Below are positions 53,163-62,710 of a stretch of 64,000 nt of DNA, one piece after another. The notes under the pieces were generated by a model. That model was not told the DNA's origin, made no database searches, and was given only the letters and a program-made list of their open reading frames with translations. Made by a program: the position numbers and the translations under genes. The stretch's first letter is position 1. Every line of letters begins with the position of its first letter. This DNA comes from Aphelocoma coerulescens (Eukaryota > Chordata > Aves > Passeriformes > Corvidae), in assembly GCF_041296385.1 (NCBI RefSeq), contig NW_027184084.1, forward strand, positions 682,001 through 746,000. The letters run 5' to 3'.

Positions 53163-54491
53163 TCATCCCCCCATCGGCATCGGAAAGGGATTTTTGGGGA
53201 AACAATTGGCAAAGGCAGGGGTTTGTGAGGGAAACCATGGATGAAAAAACGGATTGGGAATAAACTGGGGATAGGGTAAACTTAGGAAAGGGTTCATATT
53301 GGGTATAGGGTAAAAGGGGAAATTAGGCTGTGGGTAGGGAAATTGCTGGAATGGATATTGTTTATAATTTTGTGCATAACGGCTGCCTTTGACGGGAATA
53401 CCTCCAGGCCCAGTAACATTCGCTGCTTGTAAACCCTTCTTTCCTTGCACTATATCAAATTGAACAACTTCCCCATCTCCTACACTTTGCAGGTAATTTT
53501 TAGGGTTATTCCTTTTAATGGCAGTTCTATGGATGAATAAATCTTCCCCTGTATCATCTCGTGTTATAAATCCATAGTTGTTTTTCACATTGTACCATTT
53601 CACAGTTCCTGTGACTTTCGTTGCTAGAACGTCTCCTATCACGTGCTTGCGTGTCTGTCGTGGCTGCTGGTCCCGCGTGGCCGCCGCCTCGCCGACTCCG
53701 ACGTCTCGGTCAGGCCCCCGCGCCGCGGCCGCTCTGCGCTCTCTGCACGGCCCCGCTCCAGCGCCTGTCTGGGCTCTGCACGGCTCCGCTCCGCAAACTC
53801 CACGCTGCTTCGAGAGCGGCCCCGTTCCGGCTCGGCGCTGCACTGCGCGGCTTCTCGTGTCGCTGTGGAAACCGCCGCTTCTCCCTGCATAGGGCTCTCC
53901 GAGCCGTATGCACAGAGCGGGCTTCCACGCTGACCTCCGGTTCCTGGCTGCTCGTGGCCCACGGCACCCATGGCGCCTGCGGTGTCGCTCCCTCACTCGC
54001 GGCCGGGTGGCTGGGGACCCCGAGACAGGGATGGGGTCCGCAGTAAGGCGCGCGCTCCCGAGGGGGCCGGGCACATCCAGCGCAGGCACCTCCGCTGGCA
54101 CGGCTGCAGTCATACACTCCTGGGGTGGCCGCCACGCGGTCTCGGCCACGGGAGAAGTATGATCTTCTGCTTTAGGGGTAATGGGATCATACAGATGCTC
54201 CTGAAGAGCGTCACTGATTATAAAGGATCCACGGAGAGCTTCTATCGCTAGTCCATCCCTTAGCTTATCACAGATCTCGTTCCAGAAACACTCCTGAGAA
54301 TATCCAGGAGGTTTGATATCAAAAAGTAAGTCTCGAGAAATATAGGGGAACTCTTTGAAAAGCCAGATAAAAAAGTGTTCAAGATCTCCCGGTTCCAATA
54401 CTTTTTTGTTTTGTTGTTCAAGGATCCCTTTTACTTCTAGATACATTTTTTTCTGTGGCTCAGAGAGCCCCATTTCCCACGATTCTTCCAT
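53163..54491 (-). CDS. Matrix-like Gag fused to Y-box cold-shock domain
   Basis: 442 codons from the first ATG (54489-54491); the open frame extends 22 codons further 5' without ATG, over a GTGAGTAAA splice-donor-like site. Residues about 1-105 resemble a betaretroviral matrix ([44 protein letters not shown]). About 106-165 is an acidic/Pro linker. About 166-285 is Arg/Ala-rich and GC-rich. About 291-374 is a Y-box cold-shock domain: [46 protein letters not shown]. About 378-442 is a Pro/Phe/Tyr/Asn-rich tail ending NPFPMPMGG. There is no intron. Expected role is RNA binding; fusion to matrix suggests a Gag-like carrier. It is fully open, unlike most ORFs around it. Confidence 0.92.
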   Translation of the reverse strand: MEESWEMGLSEPQKKMYLEVKGILEQQNKKVLEPGDLEHFFIWLFKEFPYISRDLLFDIKPPGYSQECFWNEICDKLRDGLAIEALRGSFIISDALQEHLYDPITPKAEDHTSPVAETAWRPPQECMTAAVPAEVPALDVPGPLGSARLTADPIPVSGSPATRPRVRERHRRRHGCRGPRAARNRRSAWKPALCIRLGEPYAGRSGGFHSDTRSRAVQRRAGTGPLSKQRGVCGAEPCRAQTGAGAGPCRERRAAAARGPDRDVGVGEAAATRDQQPRQTRKHVIGDVLATKVTGTVKWYNVKNNYGFITRDDTGEDLFIHRTAIKRNNPKNYLQSVGDGEVVQFDIVQGKKGLQAANVTGPGGIPVKGSRYAQNYKQYPFQQFPYPQPNFPFYPIPNMNPFLSLPYPQFIPNPFFHPWFPSQTPAFANCFPKNPFPMPMGG

Positions 54492-54582
54492 AGTCCAGAT
54501 ATGCAATAGCAAAACAAAACCAAGAAGAGGAATCCAAAGTTTCCAGGGTTTACTCACACAAATCAGTCACGGGGATCGTTCT

Positions 54583-54600
54583 GCTCGCAATCTTCCACCA
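54583..54600 (-). promoter_or_regulatory. Primer binding site of Y-box element copy 2
   Basis: Sense TGGTGGAAGATTGCGAGC lies two bases after the 5' LTR, the position expected for a PBS. The following AGAACGATCCCCG is shared with copy 1. I could not assign the tRNA. Confidence 0.6.
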
Positions 54601-54602
54601 TA

Positions 54603-54878
54603 TGTTACAGCGGGGATACTGCAACACGCATATATCAAACCAGGAGTCCCGTGAAAAAGCAATAAATATATACGGACGGATTCTTGCTAGATGTTTCAGA
54701 GATGTTTATTTCCCCAGCCGCATGGCCGGGCTCTGCTGAGGGACTGCTACAGTCGGGGCCCGAGCTGCTTTGCCCGCGCAGGGGAACACAAACCAACCAA
54801 TGGGGAACGAGGCTGAGCAGGGGCAGGGAAACCCCGTGCCTCCCCTCAGGGCTACATGGCAGGGGAGGGACCCCAACA
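54603..54878 (-). repeat. 5' LTR of Y-box element copy 2
   Basis: 276 bp, TGTTACAGCGG...ACCCCAACA. Presumed promoter for the fusion ORF. Confidence 0.94.
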
Positions 54879-55207
54879 GGGTTCCATGGCTGGAACAGGC
54901 CCATGGCTCCAGGCTGGCTGTGGCCCAGCCCAGCCTGGCCCAAGCAGGGCCTGGCCAGGCCTGCTGGCCCCTGCACGGGGCCTGCAGCCACCTGTCCCAG
55001 CGCTGGAAAAGAGAGAGAGCTTGGGGGGGAGTTTGTCTATTCTTAAGTGTGTATCACAGAGGCGGTCACAACTTTAAGTGGCTTAAAGAATTGTCCATAT
55101 TCAAACTGGCCAGCTGATAGGTTCTATCAGGTCCCAGAGGAAGCTGTAAGCACCCCTTAGCAAGGATATCCCTTCCGGGACTATGCTTGCTAACCTATGA
55201 CAGTCTT

Positions 55208-55327
55208 CTATCTTCTCATTCTGCTTTGGTAGGCACAATAAGTGTTGAGCAAGCTGTATGCATTGCTTTTCACAAACAACTTCTTAGCAAATCATTTAAC
55301 CTCTGCTTCCCCACCGCCCCTGATTCA
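55208..55327 (-). repeat. 5' LTR of the class I provirus, part 2
   Basis: The remaining 120 bp after the second gtctt (55203-55207), ending CCCCTGATTCA, followed by TSD ccaa. Confidence 0.9.
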
Positions 55328-55331
55328 CCAA

Positions 55332-55420
55332 CTCTTTTGAAACACAACAGGGAGAGAAAACCTACGTGCTGTGAACTTCGGGCCTTGCCGACACATTCCT
55401 GTATTTCAATAGCTTTCTGA
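55332..55420 (+). pseudogene. gag: Gag end of the outermost provirus beyond the class I insertion
   Basis: It continues the frame of 32699-32759 once one ccaa is removed. It contains a basic segment, then CC and a later H and C in nucleocapsid-like spacing. A stop follows at about 55420. 55421-55567 has no recognised content. Confidence 0.5.
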
Positions 55421-55567
55421 TAATTCCTATTACTCATCTAGCTTTAGGAGCAGAAAGACAACCCTTGAAATTCGTAATTGACACTGAAAATTGAAATCTC
55501 TTTGATTAGTCCTATAGAAGCAAAAAACTAAAAAGTTTTAAAAATGAAAATTGAAATGATTTAACTG

Positions 55568-56601
55568 TGTCATGGTTTGACACTCGCCAAACACCAGGCA
55601 CCCACAAGAGTCTCTCACTCACTCTCCCCTGCCACAGCTGGGCAGAGGACAGAAAAAATTTATCTAAGGGTTCATGAGTTGAAATAAGGACCAGGAGAAA
55701 ACACTCCTAGGGCAAAAACAGGCTCAACTTAGAGGTACAAAGTGAGTTTATTACTAACAAAATCAGAGGAGGATAATGAGAAGTAAAATAAGCCCTTAAA
55801 AACACCTTTTCTTCCCCCAACACCTCCCTCCTTCCCACTGACAATGCAGGGAGACAGGAGGGTGGGGGTTTGGTCAGTTCGTCACCCGAGGTTTTCTTCT
55901 GCTGCTCAGGGAGAAGAGTCCTTCCCCTGCTGCACCGTGGAGTCCCTCCCACGGGACACAGTTCTCTTCAAACTTCTCCAGCGTGACTCCAATCTCACGA
56001 GCAGCAGTCCTCCCAAAACTGCTGCGGGGTGGGTCACTATTCCACGGGGTGCAGTCCTCCAAGGACAGACTGTTCCAGCCTGGAAGCAGGGGCCCCCTCA
56101 CTCCACCGGGTCACCCACTGGACCTCAGCCTCTTCCAGGCATCCACCTGCTCCGGTGTAAGCACCTCCCCCATGGGCTGTGGGTGGATTTCTCCATCCCC
56201 TGTGGATCCCCATGGGCTGCAGGGGGACAACCTGCTTCACCATGCTCATCACCACGGCCTGCAGAGGAAACTTGGCTCTGGCACCTGGAGCACCTCCCCC
56301 CCCTCCTTCTTCACTGACCTTGGTGTCTTCATGTTGTTTCCCTCACATGTCCTCACCTCCTCCTCCTCTCTGGCTAGAATCAAAACTGTGCCTCCACTTT
56401 GTTTTGATTTTCTTCTTAAATATGTTATCACAGAGGCGTTACCAACATCTCTAATTGGCCCAGGCTTGGCCAGCGGCATGTCCATTGTCACAGCCATCAG
56501 GGATTGGCTCTGCCGAACATGGTGGAAGCTTCTAGCAGCTTCTCACAGAGGCCACCTCTGGGGTCCCCCCACTACCAAAACCAGGCCATGCAAAACCAAC
56601 A
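55568..56601 (-). repeat. LTR of family D (3' LTR of an ERVL relative)
   Basis: 1034 bp, TGTCATGGTTTGACACTC...AAAACCAACA. On the minus strand a purine-rich GGCAGGGGGTGGAATG tract (56602-56617) precedes it, like the GGGGTGGATAA tract of the ERVL-type proviruses. Thus it is a 3' LTR rather than a solo LTR. Confidence 0.75.
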
Positions 56602-56914
56602 CATTCCACCCCCTGCCTCTGTGAATCACATATGTAAGAATTATCATTAAAATCCACATTCAACATACAATCTTCACTTAGAACAACAAAACCAACTAAA
56701 CGAAACAGAAGAAAAAAGTTCCTCACACTAGATCCAAAACTAACATCATCACAATACAGAACAAAAATAGAAAAATTACACAAAATCCACTCCTGGACCC
56801 TTCACTACAATTACATCACAAATTCTGCATTATCATTCTACTTGATAACACGGTTTAATACTTGTTTTGCCCATTATTTCTCCCAATTACTGTCTTTATC
56901 TCAAAGTCCTCATT
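56602..56914 (-). other. Short internal remnant next to the family D LTR
   Basis: Purine-rich tract and AT-rich sequence, presumably the region between pol and the 3' LTR. No ORF is recognisable. The transition to the plus-strand pol fragment lies between 56840 and 56915. Confidence 0.4.
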
Positions 56915-57276
56915 CTTCACCAAAACACCCCTTGTATCCTTGTCATTGACGTCCTCAGAAGAGGGTACTTCAAGGATCCAAAAAGGTATTGATGGGCTTT
57001 TGGTGTAGCTACAGTGAATACAGAGAAGATCAGACTTATCCATCCTGCCTGGCCTCTCAGAAGGTCCATTCATTGTAGGATTGCTGCAGGTGGAAGACCA
57101 ACAGGTACAAATTGCTACCAGGACAGTGCACGGGCTGCAGTATTGCACCAAATGAGACTCTGTAACTCCTACCCATGAACTAATTTGTCGACTGGAGAGC
57201 CAAGGAGCTATCAGTGGAACCCGCTCACCCTTCAACAGCCCCATATGGACAGTGCAAAAGTCAAATGGGGAATAAT

Positions 57277-57719
57277 TGTTGGGAAATAGAATTATTGGGA
57301 TCAATAAAAGAACTGTACAAGCAATAGGCCTAGAAGCAAAAGGCCTGTGTGTGAGAAAAAACTCTCCATGGGAAAGTCCCTGTGTGAAAAATAACAAGCA
57401 GGGCTGGGAACAAAGAGGGAGTTTTGAAATGATGCAGCTGTCCTGATAAGCTGTGCTAACCGGGAGTGAAGGAGGGGGGACACTGAATTCTTTTAATCAT
57501 AACATGACTATGGAAGCTTGCCAATGTAAGTCCAATTATGTAGAAGTAGAAATGTGTTTTGATAAGCTTTAAGCCACTTAGGAGTTAACAAGCTGGTATA
57601 CTATATAAGTGCCTTTGGATTGCTAATAAATGGAGTTTTGCTCTTATCAACCATATTGGTTGGACTGCTTCTCTCCCCCCGCCGGGGCCCGGGCTTCTCG
57701 TCTTGTTATGCTTCTAACA
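57277..57719 (+). repeat. Solo LTR of family E, gggaat repeats
   Basis: TGTTGGGAAATAG...GCTTCTAACA, 443 bp. gggaat occurs at 57268-57273 and 57720-57725; three extra bases (aat) separate the left copy from the LTR. AATAAA lies at about 57625 after a TATATAAG box. It is inserted in pol. Confidence 0.8.
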
Positions 57720-58600
57720 GGGAATGGAGGCTGACAGTAGACTATGCGGGCCTGAATGAAGTCACGCCACCTCTGAGTGCTGCTGTACCAGACATGTTGG
57801 AACTCCAATATGAGCTGGAGTCAAAAGCAGCCAAATGGTGCCACAATTGCTATTGTTAATGCATTTTTCTCAATCCCTCTGGCAGCAGAGTGCAGGCCAC
57901 AATTTGCTTTCACCTGGAGGGGTGTCCAATACACCTGGAACCAACTGCCCCAGGGGTGGAAGCACAGTCCCACCATCTGCCATGGACTGATCCAGACTGC
58001 ACTGGAACAGGGTAGAGCTCTAGAACACCTAGACTATATTGATGATATCATTGTGTGGGGCAGTAGAGCAGAAGTTTTTGAGAAAGGAAAGAAAATAATC
58101 CATATTCTTCTGAAAGCTGGTCTTGCCATAAAACAAAGTAAGATAAAGGGACCTGCACAGGAGATCCAGTTCTTGGGAATAAAATGGCAGGATGGACACT
58201 GTCATGTGCCTACAGAGGTGGTTAACAAAATTGCAACTATGTCTCCATCAGCTAATAAGAAGGAAATACAATCTTTCCTGGGCCTTGTGGGGTTCTGGAG
58301 AATGCACATTCCAGGTTATAGTCAGCTTGTGACCCCCCTTTATCAAGTGACCTGGAAGAACCACTTTGAGTGGGGCCTTGAGCAACAACAGGCCTTTGAG
58401 CAGATCAAACAGGAAATACCTCGTGTTGTAGCTCTTGGCCCTGTTCTGACAGGACCAGCTGTGCAAAATATACTCTACACTGCAGCTGGGGAGCAGGGTC
58501 TCACCTGGAGCCTCTGGCAAAGGACCTCAGAAGAAATCTGTGGTCAACCATTAGGGATTTGGAGCTGGAGTTATCGAGGATCAGAAGCCCACTATACTCC

Positions 58601-59956
58601 TGTCATAGGTTAGCAAGCATAGTCCTGGAAGGGATATCCTTGCTAAGGGGTGCTTACAGCTTCCTCTGGGACCTTATAGAACCTATCAGCTGGCCAGTTT
58701 GAATATGGACAATTCTTTAAGCCACTTAAAGTTGTGACCGCCTCTGTGACCCAGACTTAAGAATAGACAAACTCCCCCCCCAAGCTCTCTCTCTTTTCCG
58801 GCGCTGGGACAGGTGGCTGCAGGCCCCGTGCGGAGGCCAGCAGGCCTGGCCAGGCCCTGCTTGGGCCAGGCCGGGCCGGGCCACGGCCAGCCTGGAGCCA
58901 TGGGCCTGTTCCAGCCGTGGAACTCCCCCCCCCCACTGCCTTGCCGTGGGCGACCGGAGCAGCTTGGCTTCCCCCCCCTCTCCACTGCGGCCGAGATTTC
59001 AGCAAAGCGGCACCTCTGTCCGGCAGAGGTCAGGTGACCAACTGCGATAAGCCACATTCCAGCTGTAAGGCCGAGGTGAGATTAACCCTTTTATTGCTGT
59101 GAAGAGCTGAAAACCTGAGGGAAGAGAGAGAGGAGATGCTTAAAGCTGAAAGTCTGTTGTGAAGCTATGATATATCAGAGTATCCTGTTGTAATTTCATG
59201 AAGATATGGGGGGTGGAGTGTTCAACTTGTAAGCAATAAGCAGATGCTGACGCAGCTGTAATTTCATGAGAAGTTTGGACAGGGGGAGATGGACCAGATG
59301 AGGACTTTTGCTCCAAAGAGGAAAGGAGAAAAACCTCAGTTCCTAGAGATGCTCCCAGAGATAATCTTAAAGATGAAGATGAGGAAGACCCTTTGCTCCC
59401 AGGGAAGGAGAAGGGCCTCTGTTTTTTATGTTTCTGAATGGCTCAACCTTAAAATTGTGCCCCAAAAAACTTCAAGAGTGGACCCTCGAAAGCAGTTGCG
59501 GGAAAAGCTGCAGCTCAGGGGAAGGGACTCACATCGCAAGCAGAGAGACTCCTCTTCCTAAATGGACTGAACAATATTTGGAAGTGGGTGGCTGTCTCAT
59601 TGTGATAATGTTGTCATAGCACGAGCAAAAAGAGACTTCTCTTTCTAAATGGACTGAACAAGGTTATTATGGAAGTGGTGAACTGACTGAACATCTTAAG
59701 GGTTGTCTTTTTACATTGTCAGTGGGAGAAGGGAAGAAGGTGGGGGGAGGAGGAGAGTTCTGAAGGTGGTATAATTTTTTTTTTTTCTTTTCTTTTAGGT
59801 CTGTTAATAAACTTCTTTATATTCTTTCAAGGTTGGTGCCTGCTTTGCGTTTCTCCTAATTCTTATCTCACAGAAGATAAACAGTAATGAGTATTTTAGA
59901 CCAAACCACTACACTAAATTGGTGTTTCTGCCCGGTTACAAGCCCAACCCGCGACA
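58601..59956 (+). repeat. Family B LTR plus 43 bp of internal sequence
   Basis: The LTR is 58601-59913 (TGTCATAGG...ACCACTACA, 1313 bp, AATAAA at 59806). A further 43 bp follow before the second copy of the TSD actcc (58596-58600 and 59957-59961). The extra piece begins with a PBS, TGGTGTTTCTGCCCGG (59920-59935), nearly complementary to the tRNA-Val 3' end. This identifies the primer class of family B. Confidence 0.85.
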
Positions 59957-60753
59957 ACTCCAACTGAAAAAGAGATACTAGCAGCTTATGAGGGGATTTG
60001 AGCCACCTCAGAAGTTGTTAGGACAGAAGCGTGTCTCTTCTTGGCGCCCCGATTGCCCGTCCTACACTGGATATTTAAAGGAAACATCCCCTCAACACAT
60101 CATGCAACCAGTGCTACATGGAGTAAGTGGGTAGCATTAATTACACAATGAGCCCAAATGGGAAAACCCTATTTCCAAGGAATCCTAGAAGAGATTTTGC
60201 ATTGGCCAGAAGCCAGAGATTTTGGAGCATTGCCTGAGAAGGTGACTTGTGCCTAAGAAGCACAACCATATAACGAGTTACCAGAAAACAAATGAGACTA
60301 TGCTCTATTTACTGATGGATCCTGCTGTGTGATAGGAAACCATTGGAGGTGGAAAGCTGCTGTGTGAAGTCCCACATGACAAGTCATTGAGGATGCTGAA
60401 GGGGAAGGTGAGTCAAGACAATGTGCAGTGGTAAAAGCCATTCAACTAGCCCTAAAGATTGCTGAGCAAGAAAAGTGGCCTGTACTCTATGTCTATACTG
60501 ACTCCTTGATGGTGGCCAATGCCCTATGGCTGCAGCACTGGAAGAAGAGCAATTGGCAATGCAAGGGTAAACCCATCTGGGCTGCTGCATTGTGGCAGGA
60601 TATCACTGCACGGGTAGAAAACATGACTCTGAAAGTACGTTATGTAGATGCGGATGTGCCCAAAAGTCATGCCACTGAGGAACATCAAAAAAATGAATGG
60701 GTAGATAAGGCTGTCAAAATTGTAATAGTTCAGGTGGACTCTTGGCACCCAAT

Positions 60754-60771
60754 GTGGGGCTCGAGGGCATT
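60754..60771 (+). promoter_or_regulatory. Primer binding site of provirus #3
   Basis: TGGCACCCAATGTGGGGC is a close complement of the tRNA-Lys(CUU) 3' end, without the extra base seen in #1 and #2. It directly follows pol sequence instead of an LTR. Confidence 0.75.
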
Positions 60772-60811
60772 AAGAAAAGGGAATAACAGTTCCTGGGTAA
60801 CTTAGTTCTGT

Positions 60812-62710
60812 GTGCTGGATATAGGAACCTCGTTAGGCGGCACCATGTGGGCTAGCTTACCCTGGTTCGGGTGTCATGTGCTCGTGGCTATATTTCTCCC
60901 CTTTGCATCTCCTTATCTAAACATGGGTTCTCTGACTAAGGCTACCATTGCTGTTATCCAGTTAGTGCTATGGGTTGATAAGGTGAGGAATTAATGGGTT
61001 TTTAATTTCCTCTTGAATGTGGGCACATGGATAAAAGCTATCACACACTAAGCATATGTTTTTGGGGTTACATTAACAATGGTACCTTCTGTGAGGAAAT
61101 AACCCTGAGGGAAGTTTTCTCCCAACCTTTCAAGCAGTTCTTTGGGCCTACCCCACCAGTTTTCAAAGGGTTTGGATTTCCCCTAGCTACTAGCCAAGTG
61201 TTGTTGATAGGTTTACTCTATCTGGTGTCGTTGATAGTTCTACTCTATTTAGCACTCAGGGATAAGGTGAAATTGACTTGTATAACCACCCAGGCACCCG
61301 CCCTAGAGTCTAAGGATGCTGCCCCAGAACCTGACATGGCTACAGAGACTAGAGATCTGGCCCCAGAGACTAGAGATCCTGTCCCATGGCCTGATACTGC
61401 CCAACAGCCCACCTCAGAAATGGACCACCTGAACTGGGTGGAGGTACTGGTGAAGGAGATGTGCCAGGAGATATGCCAAGTGCTGAGGGAATACACCTCC
61501 CCAGCTAGTGAAAAACCCTCTCCCTGCCGCAAAGAGGCTGAGTCCGATGGTGCAGCAGTGGAACCCACGGATGTTACAACTGTCCAGGTTTCAGCTGAAC
61601 CACAAGGACAATCACAGCCAGCAGCAGTCGCCCCTGTGCAAAGGAGGAAGTGTAAGACCAAATCAGTACACCCAGTTAATGATGATGGGGAACCAGGGCC
61701 CTCACAACCAGCAGGAGAGCCAGAGCCAGAAATCATCACTGAGTCCCTGTCGTACGACAGTCTCCAAGGTATGCCAAACGACATTGTGCGAAGGGGGCGT
61801 GAGCCTTATACCACCTGGCTGCTTCGGGTTTGGGACCTTATGGGCACAGGTGTGCGATTGGATAGTGGTGAGGCAAGGTATCTGGGACTGTTGACCCAGG
61901 ACCCAGGTGTGAACCAGATATTTGTGAGGGAGCCAGGGCCCCTTTCTCTCTGGGAGCGGCTCTTAATGAGTGTGAGAGAAAGGTTCATTCACAAAGAAAG
62001 AATGCAGTAGTACCATCATAGAATGCAATGGAAGACACATGAGGAAGGGATCCAGCAGCTAAGAGAGGTGGCAGTATTAGAGGTACTTTTTGGGAGGGAT
62101 GGACATCATGATAATGACCCCAATAAGGTCAGGTGCACAGGGCAGATGTTGTGGAACGTGGCAAAGCTAGGGCCACTGCAATACACCACCTTCATTGCAA
62201 CGATTGATACTGACAATAATCGAGAAACAGTGGGCTCTGTCGCCAACAAGCTCAGGAATTATGACAGTATGGTCAATGGCCTGCTGAAAGCTCATGTCTC
62301 TGCTGTGGTCCAGGACCTCAAAGAGGAGATGAAGGAGATGAGGGAGGAGATGAGGGAGGAGATGAGGAAGGTCAGTGTGGCACCAGTGCGAGTCACAGGC
62401 CCCCAAGTCAAAGCCTGTCGTCCCCCAGCTAGAGAGAGGGTACACCCCATGAGCTGAGCTGTGTTTTTTTCTGTGTGAGCATGTGGAAGACATGAGAAGG
62501 TGGGATAGGAAACCCACTTCTGTCCTGGCAGCACGGGTGTGTGAACTCAAGGAGGAAGACACTAACTGCAGGGGTTCTGCTAAAGTGAAAGTAGCCTCAG
62601 CCTCCTGTGACCAAGCTGCCAGTTATTACAGAAGGGAAGATGATATGTCAAATCCCCTTGAAGGCATCTCTACCATGTATGCCCAGGGAGGGAATAATAA
62701 CCAGGGCTAG
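60812..62710 (+). pseudogene. gag: Gag of ERVL-type provirus #3
   Basis: Open pieces 60812-60994, 61027-62010, 62023-62457 and 62483-62710, in two frames. The N-terminal hydrophobic segments and CFWGYINN motif are kept; an extra LLYLVSLIVLLYLAL duplication lengthens the third hydrophobic segment. The PEPD repeat is much shorter than in #1. Stops include TAA at about 60992-60994 and TAG at 62008-62010. It ends at the gag TAG 62708-62710; the flanking hairpin is degraded. Confidence 0.85.

Larger units (their letters stand above)
52670..54878 (-). mobile_element. LTR element carrying a Gag-Y-box fusion gene (copy 2, young)
   Basis: 2209 bp with LTRs 52670-52945 and 54603-54878 (both 276 bp; I find only two differences). 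It is bracketed by a perfect 6-bp TSD gggttc (52664-52669 and 54879-54884). The internal 1.66 kb holds a PBS, one long ORF and a short 3' UTR; no pol, no env. Same family as 7807-10120 and the solo LTR 13527-13806. Near-identical LTRs mean recent integration. It lies inside a solo LTR inside the class I provirus, consistent with being among the latest events here. Confidence 0.96.
51679..55202 (-). repeat. Solo LTR of family B, split by Y-box element 2
   Basis: TGTAGTGGTTTGG...CCTATGACA, perfect 5-bp TSD gtctt (51674-51678 and 55203-55207). It is 1309 bp once the Y-box element and its duplicated 6 bp are removed, matching the 1313-bp copy at 58601-59913. A T-rich/AATAAA region lies near its sense 3' end. 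The Y-box element landed in its G-run (52651-52669). Confidence 0.93.
32760..55327 (-). mobile_element. Class I (ERV1) provirus containing further nested insertions
   Basis: LTRs are 32760-33358 (599 bp) and 51201-51678 plus 55208-55327 (598 bp without its insert). They differ at about 15 positions by eye. The flanks share the 4-bp TSD ccaa (32756-32759 and 55328-55331), usual for class I ERVs. Sense order on the minus strand: 5' LTR, PBS, a leader with small Cys-rich ORFs, gag, protease, RT, the RNase H start, then (after a deletion) the env TM end, polypurine tract and 3' LTR. Three later insertions expanded it from about 8.5 kb to 22.6 kb. Confidence 0.92.
56915..60743 (+). pseudogene. pol: ERVL-type Pol remnant with two LTR insertions
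   Basis: Pieces of one pol: protease end to RT start (56915-57273), RT with YIDD and connection (57726-58600), then RNase H (59962-60743) with FTDGS and YTDSLMV. The pieces align in order with 20625-22645. Two solo LTRs (57277-57719, 58601-59956) interrupt it, and many stops and indels are present. It ends abruptly inside the RNase H-integrase boundary, fused to a PBS at 60752. Older than copies #1 and #2. Confidence 0.85.

Noticed and set aside
53578..54251. Plus-strand ORFs of 84-141 codons over Y-box element 2
   Set aside because: Antisense shadows of the Arg/Ala-rich part of the fusion ORF; no domain.
54492..54557. Extra 22 N-terminal residues of the Y-box fusion ORF (hydrophobic, signal-peptide-like)
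   Set aside because: No ATG in this stretch; it begins with GTG and overlaps a splice-donor-like site, so the first ATG at 54491 is preferred.
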